NCBI GenBank assembly: GCA_003290165.1
Contig: QNQO01000827.1
Coordinates: 248,001-312,000, forward strand
Length of the DNA stretch: 64,000 nucleotides
DNA from: Berberis thunbergii
Lineage: Eukaryota; Streptophyta; Magnoliopsida; Ranunculales; Berberidaceae
Reading direction: 5' to 3'
The position numbers and the translations under genes were made by a program. Below are positions 11,273 to 22,114 of this stretch, piece after piece. The notes beneath the pieces are model-generated. The model searched no databases, was not told the origin of the DNA, and was given only the letters and a program-made list of their open reading frames with translations. The stretch's first letter is position 1. Every line of letters begins with the position of its first letter.

Positions 11273-12510
11273 GTTTTTCTCTTTTTTTTTTTTTGATCTT
11301 GTCTTCCAAATCTCTCATCCTTTTATATTACCTTTTTCACGATTATAAAGTAAACACAAAACATTGAATACAAACAATGGATCGGAATAAACTTGCACAT
11401 TTTAACAACAATGCAAAGGCATAACCAACAATTTTTGTGTTTTTTCTCAAATTTTAATTTTTGGGCTTTGATCTTATCTACCGAACCTCCCATCCGTTCT
11501 ATTATACTTTTCATGATTCTAAAGTAAACACAAAAAATTGAATCTAAACAATAGTCAGAAAATAGAATTACACATTTTCATAAAATCTCAAAGCCTATAA
11601 CCCACAATTTCAGTGGGTTTTCTCAATTTTTTTTATTTTTTGCGCTTTTCATCTTGTCTCTCTAAGCTTTCAACCTTTCTATTATCTTTTTTCACGATTT
11701 TAAAGTAAACACAAAAAATTGAATCCAAACAATGCTCAGAAAATTCAATTACGCATTTCCACAAAATTTCAAAGCCTATACAATTTCAGTGATTTTTTTC
11801 AAGTTTAAAATTTTTTGGATTTTGACCTTTTCGCCCCAATTCTCATCCTTTATATTATCGTTTTCATGATTATAAAGTAAATACTAAAAATTGAATCCAA
11901 ATTCAAGCAATGGTCCGAAAATAAAATTACACATTTTCACAAAATTGAACCCACAATTTCAGCGATTTTGTCAAATTTTAACTTTTTTGGATTTGATCTC
12001 GTCTCTCCCATCTCTCATCCTTTATATTACCCATTTCATGATTTTAAAGTAAACACAAAACATTGAATCCAAACAATGGATCGAAAAAAAGACTTGCACA
12101 TTTCCACAAAAATTCGAAGGCTATAAACAACAATTTCAATGATTTTTCTCAATTTTTAAAATTTTTGGGTTTTGATCTAATCTCCCTAGTTTCCCATCCT
12201 TTCTATTATACATTTCTTGGTTTTAAAGTAAGCAAACAATGATCAGAAAATAGAATTACACATTTTCACAAATTTTCAAATTTTAAAGTAAGCAAATTTT
12301 CACAATTTCGGTGGTTTTTATCAATTTTTTTTTTTTTTTTTGAGCTTTTCATCTTGTCTCCCTAATCTTCCAACCTTTCTAATTTCTATTATCTTTTTCA
12401 TGATTTAAAGTAAACACAAAAAATTGAATCCAAACAATGGTAAAAAAAATTGACTTGCATATTTTTACAATATTTCAAAGGCCATAAACTACAATTTCAA
12501 TGGTTTTTCT
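11273..12510. repeat. Satellite array 4
   Basis: About seven monomers continuing the interrupted array, running to the hAT-like element at 12,511. Landmarks recur near 11,341, 11,515, 11,696, 11,870 and 12,038. A second 'ccaaattcaagcaatgg' subtype monomer occurs near 11,895, only about 0.7 kb of satellite after the previous one, so at least one block of monomers has been lost here. Poly-T runs are present at about 11,281-11,295 and 12,327-12,341. Confidence 0.8.
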
Positions 12511-12800
12511 TAAGGGTGGGCATCCCATTCCCACGATCTTGATTTTGTCCCAATCTTGTCCTGTCTCGTCCCGATTTTTCCGAGTCCTATTGGGATTGAT
12601 CAATCCCACCCAGATCCTGTCATGTCCCGATCTAGAGTGGGATGGGATCGGGATAAAGATTTTCAATCCCGTCTCTTCTCAAACAATTTTTTTAATATTT
12701 AAAATGAATTATGTAGTATGAAATTATGAAACTATTTTATTATTGTTTTATTTATTGGCATGACTATTTTATTCTCACAAGGATTCATGTAGCTTACCTA

Positions 12801-15585
12801 GATTAGCTCTGAGGCGGTTCTAAAGGGGAATTAGGTGGAAATTAGCTCTGAGGAGATTCTAAAGGGCATGTTGGGCATTTTATAAAAGTTTCGGATCCTT
12901 TCATCCTAGCCGCCCATCTTCCTGAGATTAAATCCCATCCTTCCATTACAACGTTGGTTTTGGCCATCCCCAACCTCCGCCGCCAATTCATGGCCCCACT
13001 CACAGGCTTTGGCGTACAGACTTTGGCCCCACCATGCACAGCCGCCCCGACTGCGTTGGCGCACGGGAGACGTACGAGGTGAGCCGCCAGGTTACAATAG
13101 CCGTCAGCCGCCAGGTTTCGGTACGACCTCTACGGTACGACCTAGCTGTCAGCTGTCAGCCGCCACGACAGCCCTTGTTTCGCTCAGCCGCCGACACACA
13201 CAATCTTTTTTGAAGCTGGATCCAGGACTGATTTTTGGATGTGATGGCGACAGCCCCCGCCACTACCCCCACGGGGCCTGGTCATGGGGAAACAGTGCCG
13301 CCCTCTAAGCCCTCTTTCGCCCAGATTTTGGGAAAAATTTTGGTGGACGATGCTGCGGAGACTCCGATCGAAGGAACCCGTTTCCGTAAAGAGGGGGCAC
13401 CAGCAATCGGAATCACGGCCACGGATGAAGTCCGTGGAGAAGTTTTCATGGAAAAACACATGATTGTCCTAAAATTCTCTAGTTACCGACCAACTTTGGC
13501 AGATATTCGAGATTCGATTAACAGAACTTGGGGCATTTTAGGCGATTTCTCACTCGGTTTACTGAATCAACGACACGTGTTAGTTCGCCTTCAATCTGAG
13601 GAGGAAGCAAAGAAAGTACTGTCGCGTGACTCCTTTTTTGATTCGTGGAGTTCGGTTCAAAGCTTTTCGATGACATGATGGTTTCAGTTTGAAGGAGGAC
13701 CCGATCTCGGTGCCGCTATGGGTAGAGTTGCCTAACTTACCTTTGCATTTATTTCATCCCCCTATTTTAAAAGCAATTGTGAACTCTTTTGGTGGTTTTT
13801 TGCGGATGGATGATCATACTCGTTGCCTGTCACGCCCGGGTTTTGCCCGTGTTTGCGTGGAGATGACTTTGGCGGATAAATTACCAACCAGAGTTTGGAT
13901 TGACAGAGCCAACAATAGGGGTTTCTGGTAGAAGATAGAATTCCCTGGATTCAAATACTGTGATTTTTGTTCTCTGATAGGGCACCAAGATGAGTTTTGT
14001 AGAAAAAAATCGGGTCTTAAGGGCGGAGGGAAAGCCTCGGATCTTGTTAATGAGGAGGTGACCAAGCCAAAAGTTGAACCCAACACTGTCAAACAACAAT
14101 ATGTCCCCGTTAGCAAAAAAGATAAGCCTCTCATTCCTACAGCAAGTCCAAGTGGCGCAAAGCATAGTCAGAGGGAAGAGATAAATGAGGAAGTTGGGGA
14201 GAAGAGGCCCGTGGCCATGGATCCGGGTAAGGTGTTTTTGTCAAACAAATTTGAGTCGCTCACTGCAAACATTGATGCAAAGGAGAGTGAGAACATGGTT
14301 CATGTTAGTGCTGAGCAGGTTCCAGAAACTACGGAAGAATGCCTCCTAAAGGCAAGTTATAAAACTTCGGAGATTGCAAATGCTATTGGAATTCAAGAAC
14401 AATCGACACAGCCAACATGTGACATAATCTCAGGGGCCAAGAGTGTTCTTTCTGACGACATGCCAAATGAAGTTATCTGCCCGGAACATCAATTTGTGGC
14501 AAGGTCGCACGATGACATTGGGGACGCTCAATTAGGGCTTCCTGGATCAGAGACACGAGCTTCATTGGCAGGGGAATTAGGAGTGGCTTCGCCCCAGCCA
14601 GCTAACGGCCCCAAACAGACTGCGCTCACCACCCGTCCAAGCCCTGCGTCAGAGCACAGTCTCAGCCAGACCACGGCTCTGGGCACTCCTCGGGTCCAGC
14701 CTGATCGCAGACCCAGCCCGTCCTTGACTCGAGCAGGACAACAGTTAGACCTCGGCCCACGTCCGAGCACGGCCTGCCCACGGCCTCCCAGTCCACGGCC
14801 CCAGCCTCTTCACAACCCCAACCCAAGGGACGCGATACCTCAGTCGGCACGCGACTTGCTCGCCGTTGGTGACACAAACAAAATCAAGTGGAATGATACA
14901 GGAAGTAGAGGCTGCCTCGGTGAAGCCGACAGTGATGAAACATTTGGCAAAGGTTTTGGCCACGCGCGCTCAATCCGCGGTAACTGGTAATTTTTCAGTG
15001 CCCGCGACAGCAAGGAACGACAAGGACGGGAGCTTGTTTGATGTCGTCGTCCAGCTGTTTTAGGAGAATCGTGCTTTGCGACTAAATAAACAATCTATGA
15101 CCACTAATACACTTAATAGCGCCACAGATGATAGTGACGAGGCTGCGTCGAAATCGGAGTTGGGGCCGAAATCACATGCTATTAATGATACAAATTTGGG
15201 GGCGCACTCCGATAATGATCTACAGCACAAAGTCAAACCGGCGGCCCTTTCGGGCAAGCGTAGTAAGACTAAGAGGGGCAAATCTTTTTCCCGCGCTTAA
15301 GATGATGAAAATTTTTATGTTTTGGAATACTCGTGGGGTTGGTAATAAGGGCACAAGGAGGAGGTTAAAAATATGGTTGTGGATCGTAGATTTCATTGCC
15401 AGCATTGGTGATATGTTGGCTTTATGTATTTTGGTTTTCGGATGCGGCCCAATTTTTGTTTTGGTTATATCACGGGTAAATGTACCACCGTATTGATTGT
15501 AACTCAATTTTCTTGAAAAGTAATAAAGGTCTGGCATTCCAGAGGTGTTCCTCCACACCGGAGGTTTAATTAAAAAAAAAAAAAA
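12801..15585 (+). mobile_element. LINE copy C: 5' UTR, decayed ORF1, deleted ORF2, poly(A)
   Basis: Leader about 12,801-13,243 (starting 'agctctgaggcgg', as in copy B), ORF1 from 13,244, a very short ORF2 start at 15,302, then the family 3' end and poly(A) at about 15,573-15,585. As in copy A, the ORF2 body is deleted, but the junction is in a different place: copy A keeps about 80 codons of endonuclease, copy C only about 20. The copy lies inside a hAT-like element. No convincing target duplication was found at its edges. Confidence 0.82.
13244..15300 (+). pseudogene. LINE ORF1, copy C, with frameshifts and stops
   Basis: The ATG at 13,244 begins MATAPATTPTG, followed by KPSFAQILGKILVDDAAETP and the DUF4283 region. 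Compared with the intact copy A, one extra base after the T-run near 13,640 shifts the frame, a CAG-to-TAG change creates a stop at 13,929, about 11 bases are lost near 14,870 and a GAG-to-TAG change gives a stop at 15,061. The zinc knuckle (YCDFCSLIGHQDEFC) and the Pro/Gln/Ser-rich second half are still readable. The TAA at 15,298-15,300 is followed by the ORF2 ATG one base later, as in copy A. Confidence 0.8.
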
Positions 15586-16672
15586 TCTAACTCAAACCCT
15601 TTCCCTCTTTTTTTTTTCTCTCTTCCTAACTCTTGATAACTGTTGACAACAACAATGTGTGCTCCTCGTAGTTTTTTGGTTTGTCATTTTCATTAGCAAT
15701 GTACAAAAAAATGGGTATCTTTAATAGTGGTTTTAAAAAAAATGGAATAAGCTAATGAAATGGGGAAATAATAATCAATGACTTAAAGTTATATAGTTGT
15801 TCTTAGAGTTGTGTATTTTGTAAATCTTCAATTTCAATCTTGCATGGTAAATTTTCAATCCAAAACTTAGTACATGATCATCCTGTCCGGTCCCGAAACC
15901 GTTTGGGACGGGATGAGGTCTATCCCGTCCCGTGCCCACCCCTAACTTTTCTCAATTTTTAATATTTTCAGTTTTGATCTGTCTCACTAATCTCCCATCA
16001 TTTCTATTATACTTTTCATGATTTTAAAGTAATCATAAAAAATTGAATCCAAACAACGGCCAAAAAATATAATTACACATTTTACAAAATTTCAAAGCCT
16101 ATAATCACTCAAAGCCAATTTCAGTGGTTTTTCTCAATTTTTAATTTTTCAAAGCCAAATTTCTCAGTGGTTTTTCAAAGCTAATTTCAGTGGTTTTTCT
16201 CAATTTTTAATTTTTTGGGTTGCTCATCTTGTCTCCATAATCACTCAACATTTCTATTATCCTTCTCATGATTTTGAATTAAAAACAAAAAATTGAAGGC
16301 TCTTGTTAAATAACACCACCAAATCTATTGATGGACACCACCAATCCCCTATTTTTCGAAGACACCATCACTACTGAATGACACCACTAATATAAATAGA
16401 AAAAAAAACCTAACATCTTTCCCTCTCTTCTCCTCTCTCCCTCTCTTCTCCATCAATGACCTTTTCTTTTCCTCTCTTCCTTTTCTTTTTATTCTCGTCT
16501 CTTCCTCTCTTCTTCTTCATTGTTTTTTCTTTTATTTTCTTCTTCCTCCTCTCTCCCTCTATTCTCTATCAAAAACCATCACCACCCTGCCACCATCGAC
16601 CGCACCCCACCCCGCCACCATTTCCTTAATTTCTCATCCTTTCTATTATACTTTTCAGAACATTAAAGTCAT
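15586..16672. repeat. hAT-like element right half, satellite array 5 and an unexplained insert
   Basis: 15,586-15,944 is the right part of the split hAT-like element. 15,953-16,300 is satellite with partly duplicated half-monomers ('ttcagtggtttttctcaattttt' three times near 16,120-16,210). About 16,300-16,620 is non-satellite DNA: a 'gacaccacc'-rich block (16,310-16,390), then a pyrimidine-rich tract (16,420-16,560) and a C-rich stretch. About 16,620-16,672 returns to satellite. No gene is visible. Confidence 0.6.
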
Positions 16673-16679
16673 ACTAGAA

Positions 16680-17440
16680 ATCTACTGGTAAAATTTATGG
16701 CCCGACCAAAATGTCGGATCACAAAGTTAGCTTAAAAAATAGTCAGGACAAATAAGTCAGATGAACCCATACAACTTCTTGTCTGATCAACTATGATGTG
16801 AACTTAGTAAGTTTGGACAAATAAGTTAGACTCACTCGTAAATATTCTTGCCCGCCTAACATGTCGGGCTACGAAGTGTGTTCAAAAGAGTCTGGACATA
16901 TAAGTCAGACTCACTCGTAAATATTCTAGCCCAACGAACATGTTGGACCACGAAGTGTGTTCAAAAGAGTCTGGACGTATAAGTCAGACTCACTCATAAA
17001 TCTTCTAGCCCGACTAAACATGTTGGACCACGAAGTGTGTTATAAAAAGTCTAGACGTATAAGTTAGACTCACTCATAAATCTTTTGACCTGACTAAATA
17101 TGCCGAACCAGGAAGTGTGTTTATAAAAGTATGGACATATAAGTCAGTCTCACTCGTAAATCTTCTGGCCCGACTAACATGTCGGACCATGAAGTGTATT
17201 TATAAAAGTCAGGACGTATAAATCAGACTTGCCCGTAAATCCTTTTACCCGATTAACATATCGAGCCATAAAGAGTGTTTAGTCTAGACATATAAGCCAG
17301 ACTTAATTAAGAAATCTCTTTGCCTGGCCAACAAGTTGAACCACGAAATGTACTTACAGAAATCAAGACACCTAAGTTAGACTTAGTCATAAAGCCCCTG
17401 ATCTGATCACCATGTCAGACCACATAGCACATCTAACAAG
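16680..17440. repeat. Tandem repeat, about 80-bp period, about nine units
   Basis: Units begin with 'gtctggacgtataagtcagactcac' and contain 'cccgactaacatgtcgg'. Starts lie near 16,811, 16,890, 16,969, 17,049, 17,129, 17,208, 17,282 and 17,362, giving steps of 79, 79, 80, 80, 79, 74 and 80 bp, with more degenerate units at both ends. It is unrelated to the 180-bp satellite. It lies just downstream (minus strand) of the coiled-coil gene remnants, so it may be the 3' untranslated region or an internal repeat of that element. Confidence 0.8.
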
Positions 17441-17590
17441 TCAAGAGAAATCAAAAGTTTCAGACAATCAAGAAGCAAGTTCAAAGGCAGAAATTCGGTC
17501 AAGTCTAAACTACGAAGTTAAACAAAGAGATATACAAAGTAAGAGTTTGTCTACGACTAGATATCATGGTTAGTCCAGGCATTAGACAAG

Positions 17591-18952
17591 CTACGACAAC
17601 AAAATTTTCCAAGGACACAATATATTAGGAAAACATGCAGATAAGAGAAACAATTGATACGAAAAAGACAAATAAACAAAAAAACATAAAAGTATAGACA
17701 AAATGAGATTCTCGTTAATTTTGTATTTTGTTACATGCGAAGAAGAAGATACATTGATTGGAGAGGGGTTAGTCGAAGTGTTCAAGGCATCACTCGCCGA
17801 GACACTTGAAGGAGGTTGAGCATTGATGTCAACAATATTGTTAGCGGGAGAAGGTGGAGTATTGTCTCCAGAAGGAGATGAGGCTTTCTCTTCAACAATA
17901 GGAGCAGATGATGGTGCAGTTTTGAATGGAAGATGAGACAATTGTTTTTCATCAACCAGATCAATTGGCGGATCCGAAACATATTCCTCATCATCATCGT
18001 ATTCAAAGACTTGGTTAGCCAAGCCACGGTATCTCGACAGATCGAGAACCTCCTCTGATTTCATAAAGTCGATGAGATCAATCAGACCATCAACGACCAT
18101 TTTCCAGTCTGCTGCTTCTACAACCATCAATCTATCCGTGATTGCTGCAAGCTCTTTCTTGGTCGATGCAAGCTCTCTCTCAATAGTGGTAAACCTTGTA
18201 GAAGCTTCTTATTTAACAGTAGCAAACTCGGCGGTCAACTGCACTACTCGCTCCTCAGCGACCTTATGACTAGAAGAATGCTCATCAACAGAACGCACTG
18301 CCTCGTCATGACCAACCTTCTCACTGGAAAACTCCTTCTCAACAGTATCCAACCGATCACGAAGCTTGTTCAACTCCATTTCTGAGGTCTCAAGCTCAAC
18401 AACAAACTTTTCTCGGACAACCTCTATTTCCTTCAATGAAGCGCAAGTAGTCTCAATTGCTTTCTCTTTCTCCGCATACTGTGCCTTGAACTTATCAAAC
18501 TGGCGAAGAACGTGGGAAAACATCAATGCTTGCCTTGCCATATTCCTCTCCACGACTGCCACCATATCACGCAGAGCCTTGTAGTCTGACCCCATTATAC
18601 CAGCATAAGTGATGTGATTCATCCCCTCCATTATCTGCTTAAGACCTTGGTAGAGGTGATCACTAAGCTGACGCATAGGCATTGGAGCTCTTTCAACAAA
18701 CCGCCTTTGTCACTTGACAATGAGATTACACGCACTATCCTGCACGTGTATCTCTAAAAACCAACTAAACTTCCCATCCGATCTAATACAAATCTCTTCA
18801 GGGTTAGGTTCCTTCCAACCAATCTGTGGATGAAGGATAGTGGGTTCCAGAAGAACTAAAGCCCACCTCCAGTAGCCAGCTGGAAGGTCAGAATGGCATT
18901 GATAGTAGAAGTACCACCACATAACCTCATTGATAGCATTTGTCAATAACAT
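17591..18952 (-). pseudogene. Retroelement-like coiled-coil protein, C-terminal part
   Basis: Three minus-strand open segments in order: 18,952-18,710 (CHSDLPAGYWRWALVLLEPT, then IGWKEPNPEEICIRSDGKF), 18,682-18,209 (a long coiled coil rich in Glu, Lys and Leu, about 130 residues) and 18,130-17,591 (DFMKSEEVLDLSRYRGLANQ, then a Ser/Pro-rich tail). Stops or shifts near 18,700 and 18,205 break what appears to be one protein. The layout, a globular start, a long coiled coil and a disordered acidic tail, resembles gag-like or transposon-associated proteins common in plant genomes, but I cannot name the family with certainty. The N-terminal part seems to lie at 24,260-25,070, beyond an insertion. 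Confidence 0.5.
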
Positions 18953-19063
18953 TTTTTATGATTTTGCTATGAAAAGTGAAGTTTTAATGGCTTTAAATGG
19001 TAAAAATGTTGTGTAAAATTAGGCTAACTTTTTGGCGCTAGCCTAAAAATTTCACTTAGCGCT

Positions 19064-19262
19064 TTCTCCTCTCTCCCTCTTGCCCAAATATTTTACTCTA
19101 TTTCAAACCATCAAACCAAAAGCTACACAGCTCTCTCTATGAAAGAACGAGAGAGACCGATAGACAGATCTAGGGAGAGAAATAGGTCGAGGGAAAGAGA
19201 TATACAGGGAGCTAGGGAGAGAGAGAGATCGAGATACAGAGAGAGAACGAGGGAGAGAAAAT
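19064..19262. repeat. GA-rich simple-sequence tract
   Basis: A stretch of 'gagagaga' with 'gatagacagat' and 'gagatcgagatacagag' variants immediately upstream of the kinase-like fragment, possibly the captured gene's 5' untranslated region or promoter. Confidence 0.6.
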
Positions 19263-19283
19263 GACGAAACAGGGAAAACCCTA

Positions 19284-19880
19284 AAGTATTACAGATCTTC
19301 AACGTCTACGAAGATGACCTTCACCTCCACATGATTGTCGAGCTCTATGACACCTTGTTGAGCCTCTACGACCGCCTGACTCACCACGTCTTCTCCGAGA
19401 TTGTCGAGCTCTGCGACGCCTCGTCGAGCCTCTGCCACTGTCTGACTCACCGCGTCTTCTCTGAAGCCGAGGCCACGGCGGTAATGTTGTCGCTCTTGGC
19501 GGCGATCGCGCATTGTCATGACTTTGGCGTCGCGCACCGTGATATCAAGCCCGACAATATCCTCTTCGATTCTTGGAATCGGTTGAAACTCGCCGATTTC
19601 ATATCGGCGGACTACTTTCATGAGGGGAAATCATTCAAAGGACTCGTTGGAACACCGAACTATGTGGTGTCGGAGGTGATTTATGGAAGAAAGTGCAATG
19701 AGAAAGGTGATGTGTGGAGTGCTGGTGTGATTTTGTATATAATGTTGTCTGGAACAACTTTTTTTTTACAGTGAGAATGCTGTGGAAAGATTCGAATATG
19801 TTCTGCTTTTACCAAGTATCTTCTTCGCAAAATGCTCTGTAAAGATGTTTTTAAGAGATTATCTGTTGAACAACTTTTTT
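19284..19880 (+). pseudogene. PEP carboxylase kinase (PPCK)-like gene fragment
   Basis: Related to phosphoenolpyruvate carboxylase kinase, a small Ca2+-independent Ser/Thr kinase. Visible blocks are VLQIFNVYEDD, AHRDIKPDNILFD (catalytic loop intact), VGTPNYV, NEKGDVWSAGVILYIMLSG and, after frame breaks, KMLCKDVFKRLSVEQ. The DFG motif is DFI and the APE motif is VSE, so catalysis should be lost. A 66-bp segment (19,334-19,399) is repeated in tandem at 19,400-19,465, adding 22 residues. The glycine-rich loop and N-lobe Lys are absent. The last block ends at a GTAAGT that resembles an exon-intron border, so the copy came from genomic DNA, not mRNA. Confidence 0.8.
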
Positions 19881-20273
19881 GTAAGTTGCTTTCTCTATCT
19901 CACTCTTTTAATTACTCTAATTTCAGTGTTCTTTAACATTTTAAAGATTTTTTAGGGTTTTAGAGTACCATTTCTCGATTTTCTTGAATAATTTATCTGT
20001 TTTTACCCTGTTTTTCAGATTTACATTTTATAATTTTTTTTGTTGCTAAAGTAAATTTAGAGCTAAAACTTTGAAAATTATAGATATCTAAGCAGTAATG
20101 GAAATTGTGTAATGTAATGTATATTGTTGTAAACATGAGGGAAACAACACTTATAAATAAGACAAGCCAAATCCAGCCTTCAGTAATAGAAAACAGAATC
20201 GCAACTTTGGATTTTATCATTCTCATTGAGTTTATCATCTTGCTTGTCTCTGACCGTGTTATTCATTTATAGG

Positions 20274-20371
20274 GTTGGCGCAATGAGAGAGTTATTTCAG
20301 TGAATTATCCCAGTGATGGTTCTCGCATCATTTTGGTATTAGACAACGATCCTCCAGCTCAAAGGAATAAG
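20274..20371 (+). other. Exon-like segment, family not identified
   Basis: A segment preceded by 'tttatag' (acceptor-like) that reads GWRNERVISVNYPSDGSRII and on through LVLDNDPPAQRNK, followed by 'gttgta' (donor-like GT). The composition looks coding and the surroundings are AT-rich intron-like DNA. I do not recognise the protein. A second such segment lies at 21,180-21,260. Confidence 0.35.
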
Positions 20372-21180
20372 GTTGTACTTCTTTACTCATTGATTTTTTT
20401 TTTTTACGTATACGAAAGCTAGTACTAGGTTAGTGCGACCTAAGTTGGACAGAGAAATGGGAGCAAATAGAAGAAGGGAGACAACAGAACAGAGAAGGTA
20501 AACATGAGAGGGTTTAGGGACTAGATCAACTGGATGAGAAGAAGAGGATTTAGAGAGATGAAAATGGAAGATAGAAAGAGATCAATAGATAGTAAAGCAG
20601 TGTACTGGTGTTTGATATCTCATCAAGCTTGTAGCATACATAATATATATGAATTTCACTACTAAGCTTAGACATGTTGAAAATTAGTCTTCAAAATGGT
20701 TAAAGCAAGATTGTTTCTTTCAGTCACCTATAGTTAGTAAGTCATTAAGTATTGCAATTTCGCATACCAAATTGACGGAGTTATTATTGGATATATTGCA
20801 TTTCGTGTAATTATCTTTTATTACTTGTTGAAACATCTCTTTGCCCTTTCATTTTGCTTCTAGCTAATTTGATATTTCATGATTCTCGTCTTGTCTTTTT
20901 TTTGTTATTTGTTATTTGTTATTTCTCAAGTGTCACCAGGTGAAGGGAAAGCTTATGCGAATGCACACAATATAAGCAAAATTAAACTTAATCACACCTC
21001 CATTTGTATATCATTGAATGAGAAAAAAACCACAAGGTTGGTGCAGGCATTTAACTTGAATTTGTTTTATATCTAATTAAACAGTAATGAGCTATTTTGA
21101 AGATACCGGAAATATGTTGTTTACGCTGACTTTCGACACGCATCAACTGAACGTACTAACATGATTTGCTCTGCTAAGTA

Positions 21181-21260
21181 GGAGACCGTTCCCTGCATCA
21201 TCCATATTACTGAAGGAGATAAATGAATTCGACTTCGAAGTTGGGAATGAGAAAACAAGG
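21181..21260 (+). other. Exon-like segment, family not identified
   Basis: Reads RPFPASSILLKEINEFDFEV, then GNEKTR, and ends at a 'ggtaagc' that fits a splice donor. It may come from the same donor gene as the segment near 20,274. No function is claimed. Confidence 0.35.
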
Positions 21261-21940
21261 GTAAGCTCTCTTGTTTTTATGTTTTAGAGTTTGTTGGACT
21301 GTCTTTTCTTATGTTATCTATCATCTTCCCATTAATTTGTTGCCATTTCCTGGTAATCCATTGATTTCTATGTCAAACACTAAAATAATTCAAGACATTT
21401 CAATAATTACACATAGCAACATGTGCTTCACAAGTTCAAATTATGAACTCTTCTGTTCACTTTTCTTCAGCATTTACTTGAATACCCAAAATCTGATCAA
21501 GCTACAACTGTTAGAAATGTATGATTTTATTTTGAGAGTAATCTGTCAGACTTTGGATTATCCTTATTAAAGTTCATCTCATTCTGAAACATCAAACTGA
21601 ATGAAAATTGTAAGTCCAGTGATCCCAAACCTTTTACAATCTCAAACCATAAATTTGTACATTACTAAATAGAAGTGCTCTATTAAATACTGAAAACATC
21701 TTCAAAACATGTATTCGATCTGCATTATAGTTGATTATTTAAATCCATGTGTTCATGAATATGGTATTGTGAATTGGGATTGATGTTCTTGGATTTGGAG
21801 GGGTTTCAGAAATTTAAAGTAATAGAATTCCTGAAATTTCAGATATAGGTCAGTCAGATTTCATGGATTGACTGGTGTAGGTCATTATCGCTGAAGCGAT
21901 GGATATTGGAGTTTAATATCAATCCTATTTTAATGCAAGA

Positions 21941-22114
21941 GTTACTCGGGTGTTCTTCGGATCAGATTCTGTAACTATGACAAAGTCAGACGAAGCTTCT
22001 TTGGTTTTTCTCAAGCCTGAAATATTTGCAGCAATCATGGATTTCTATACTTCTAGGCAACTTCTAAATCTGGATTCTAATGTTGTAGCTGCAAAAGACA
22101 CAGCTATCCATGAG
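21941..22114 (+). pseudogene. Mitochondrial NFU-type iron-sulfur scaffold gene fragment (NFU4/5-like)
   Basis: The segment reads VTRVFFGSDSVTMTKSDEAS, FLKPEIFAAIMDFYTSRQ and LDSNVVAAKDTAIHE, which is the N-terminal Nfu domain of plant mitochondrial NFU4/NFU5 proteins, scaffolds for Fe-S cluster delivery. It covers about 58 residues of a protein of roughly 280 and ends before a GT. The CxxC-bearing NifU C-terminal domain that binds the cluster is absent here. A captured gene fragment on the same strand as the PPCK fragment; no promoter or start is visible. Confidence 0.82.

Larger units (their letters stand above)
12511..15944. mobile_element. hAT-like non-autonomous element split by LINE copy C
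   Basis: The left end TAAGGGTGGGCA and right end TGCCCACCCCTA are inverted repeats with one mismatch, followed inward on both sides by GC-rich 'gatgggat/cccgtccc' motifs. The flanking 8-mers are GTTTTTCT (12,503-12,510) and ACTTTTCT (15,945-15,952), six of eight matching, in a satellite monomer. The element proper is about 12,511-12,800 plus 15,590-15,944; the middle is LINE copy C. The same family occurs as a shorter copy at 47,228-47,813, whose right end is inversely related to this left end. Confidence 0.75.

Noticed and set aside
2241..12510. A CRISPR-like array
   Set aside because: The repeats are 160-180 bp, diverged and contiguous with no unique spacers, in plant DNA; this is satellite.
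18953..19000. Left CACTA end at 18,93x ('tagcatttgtcaata')
   Set aside because: Preceded by 'tag' like the right flank, but the sequence does not match CACTACAAATAC beyond two bases.
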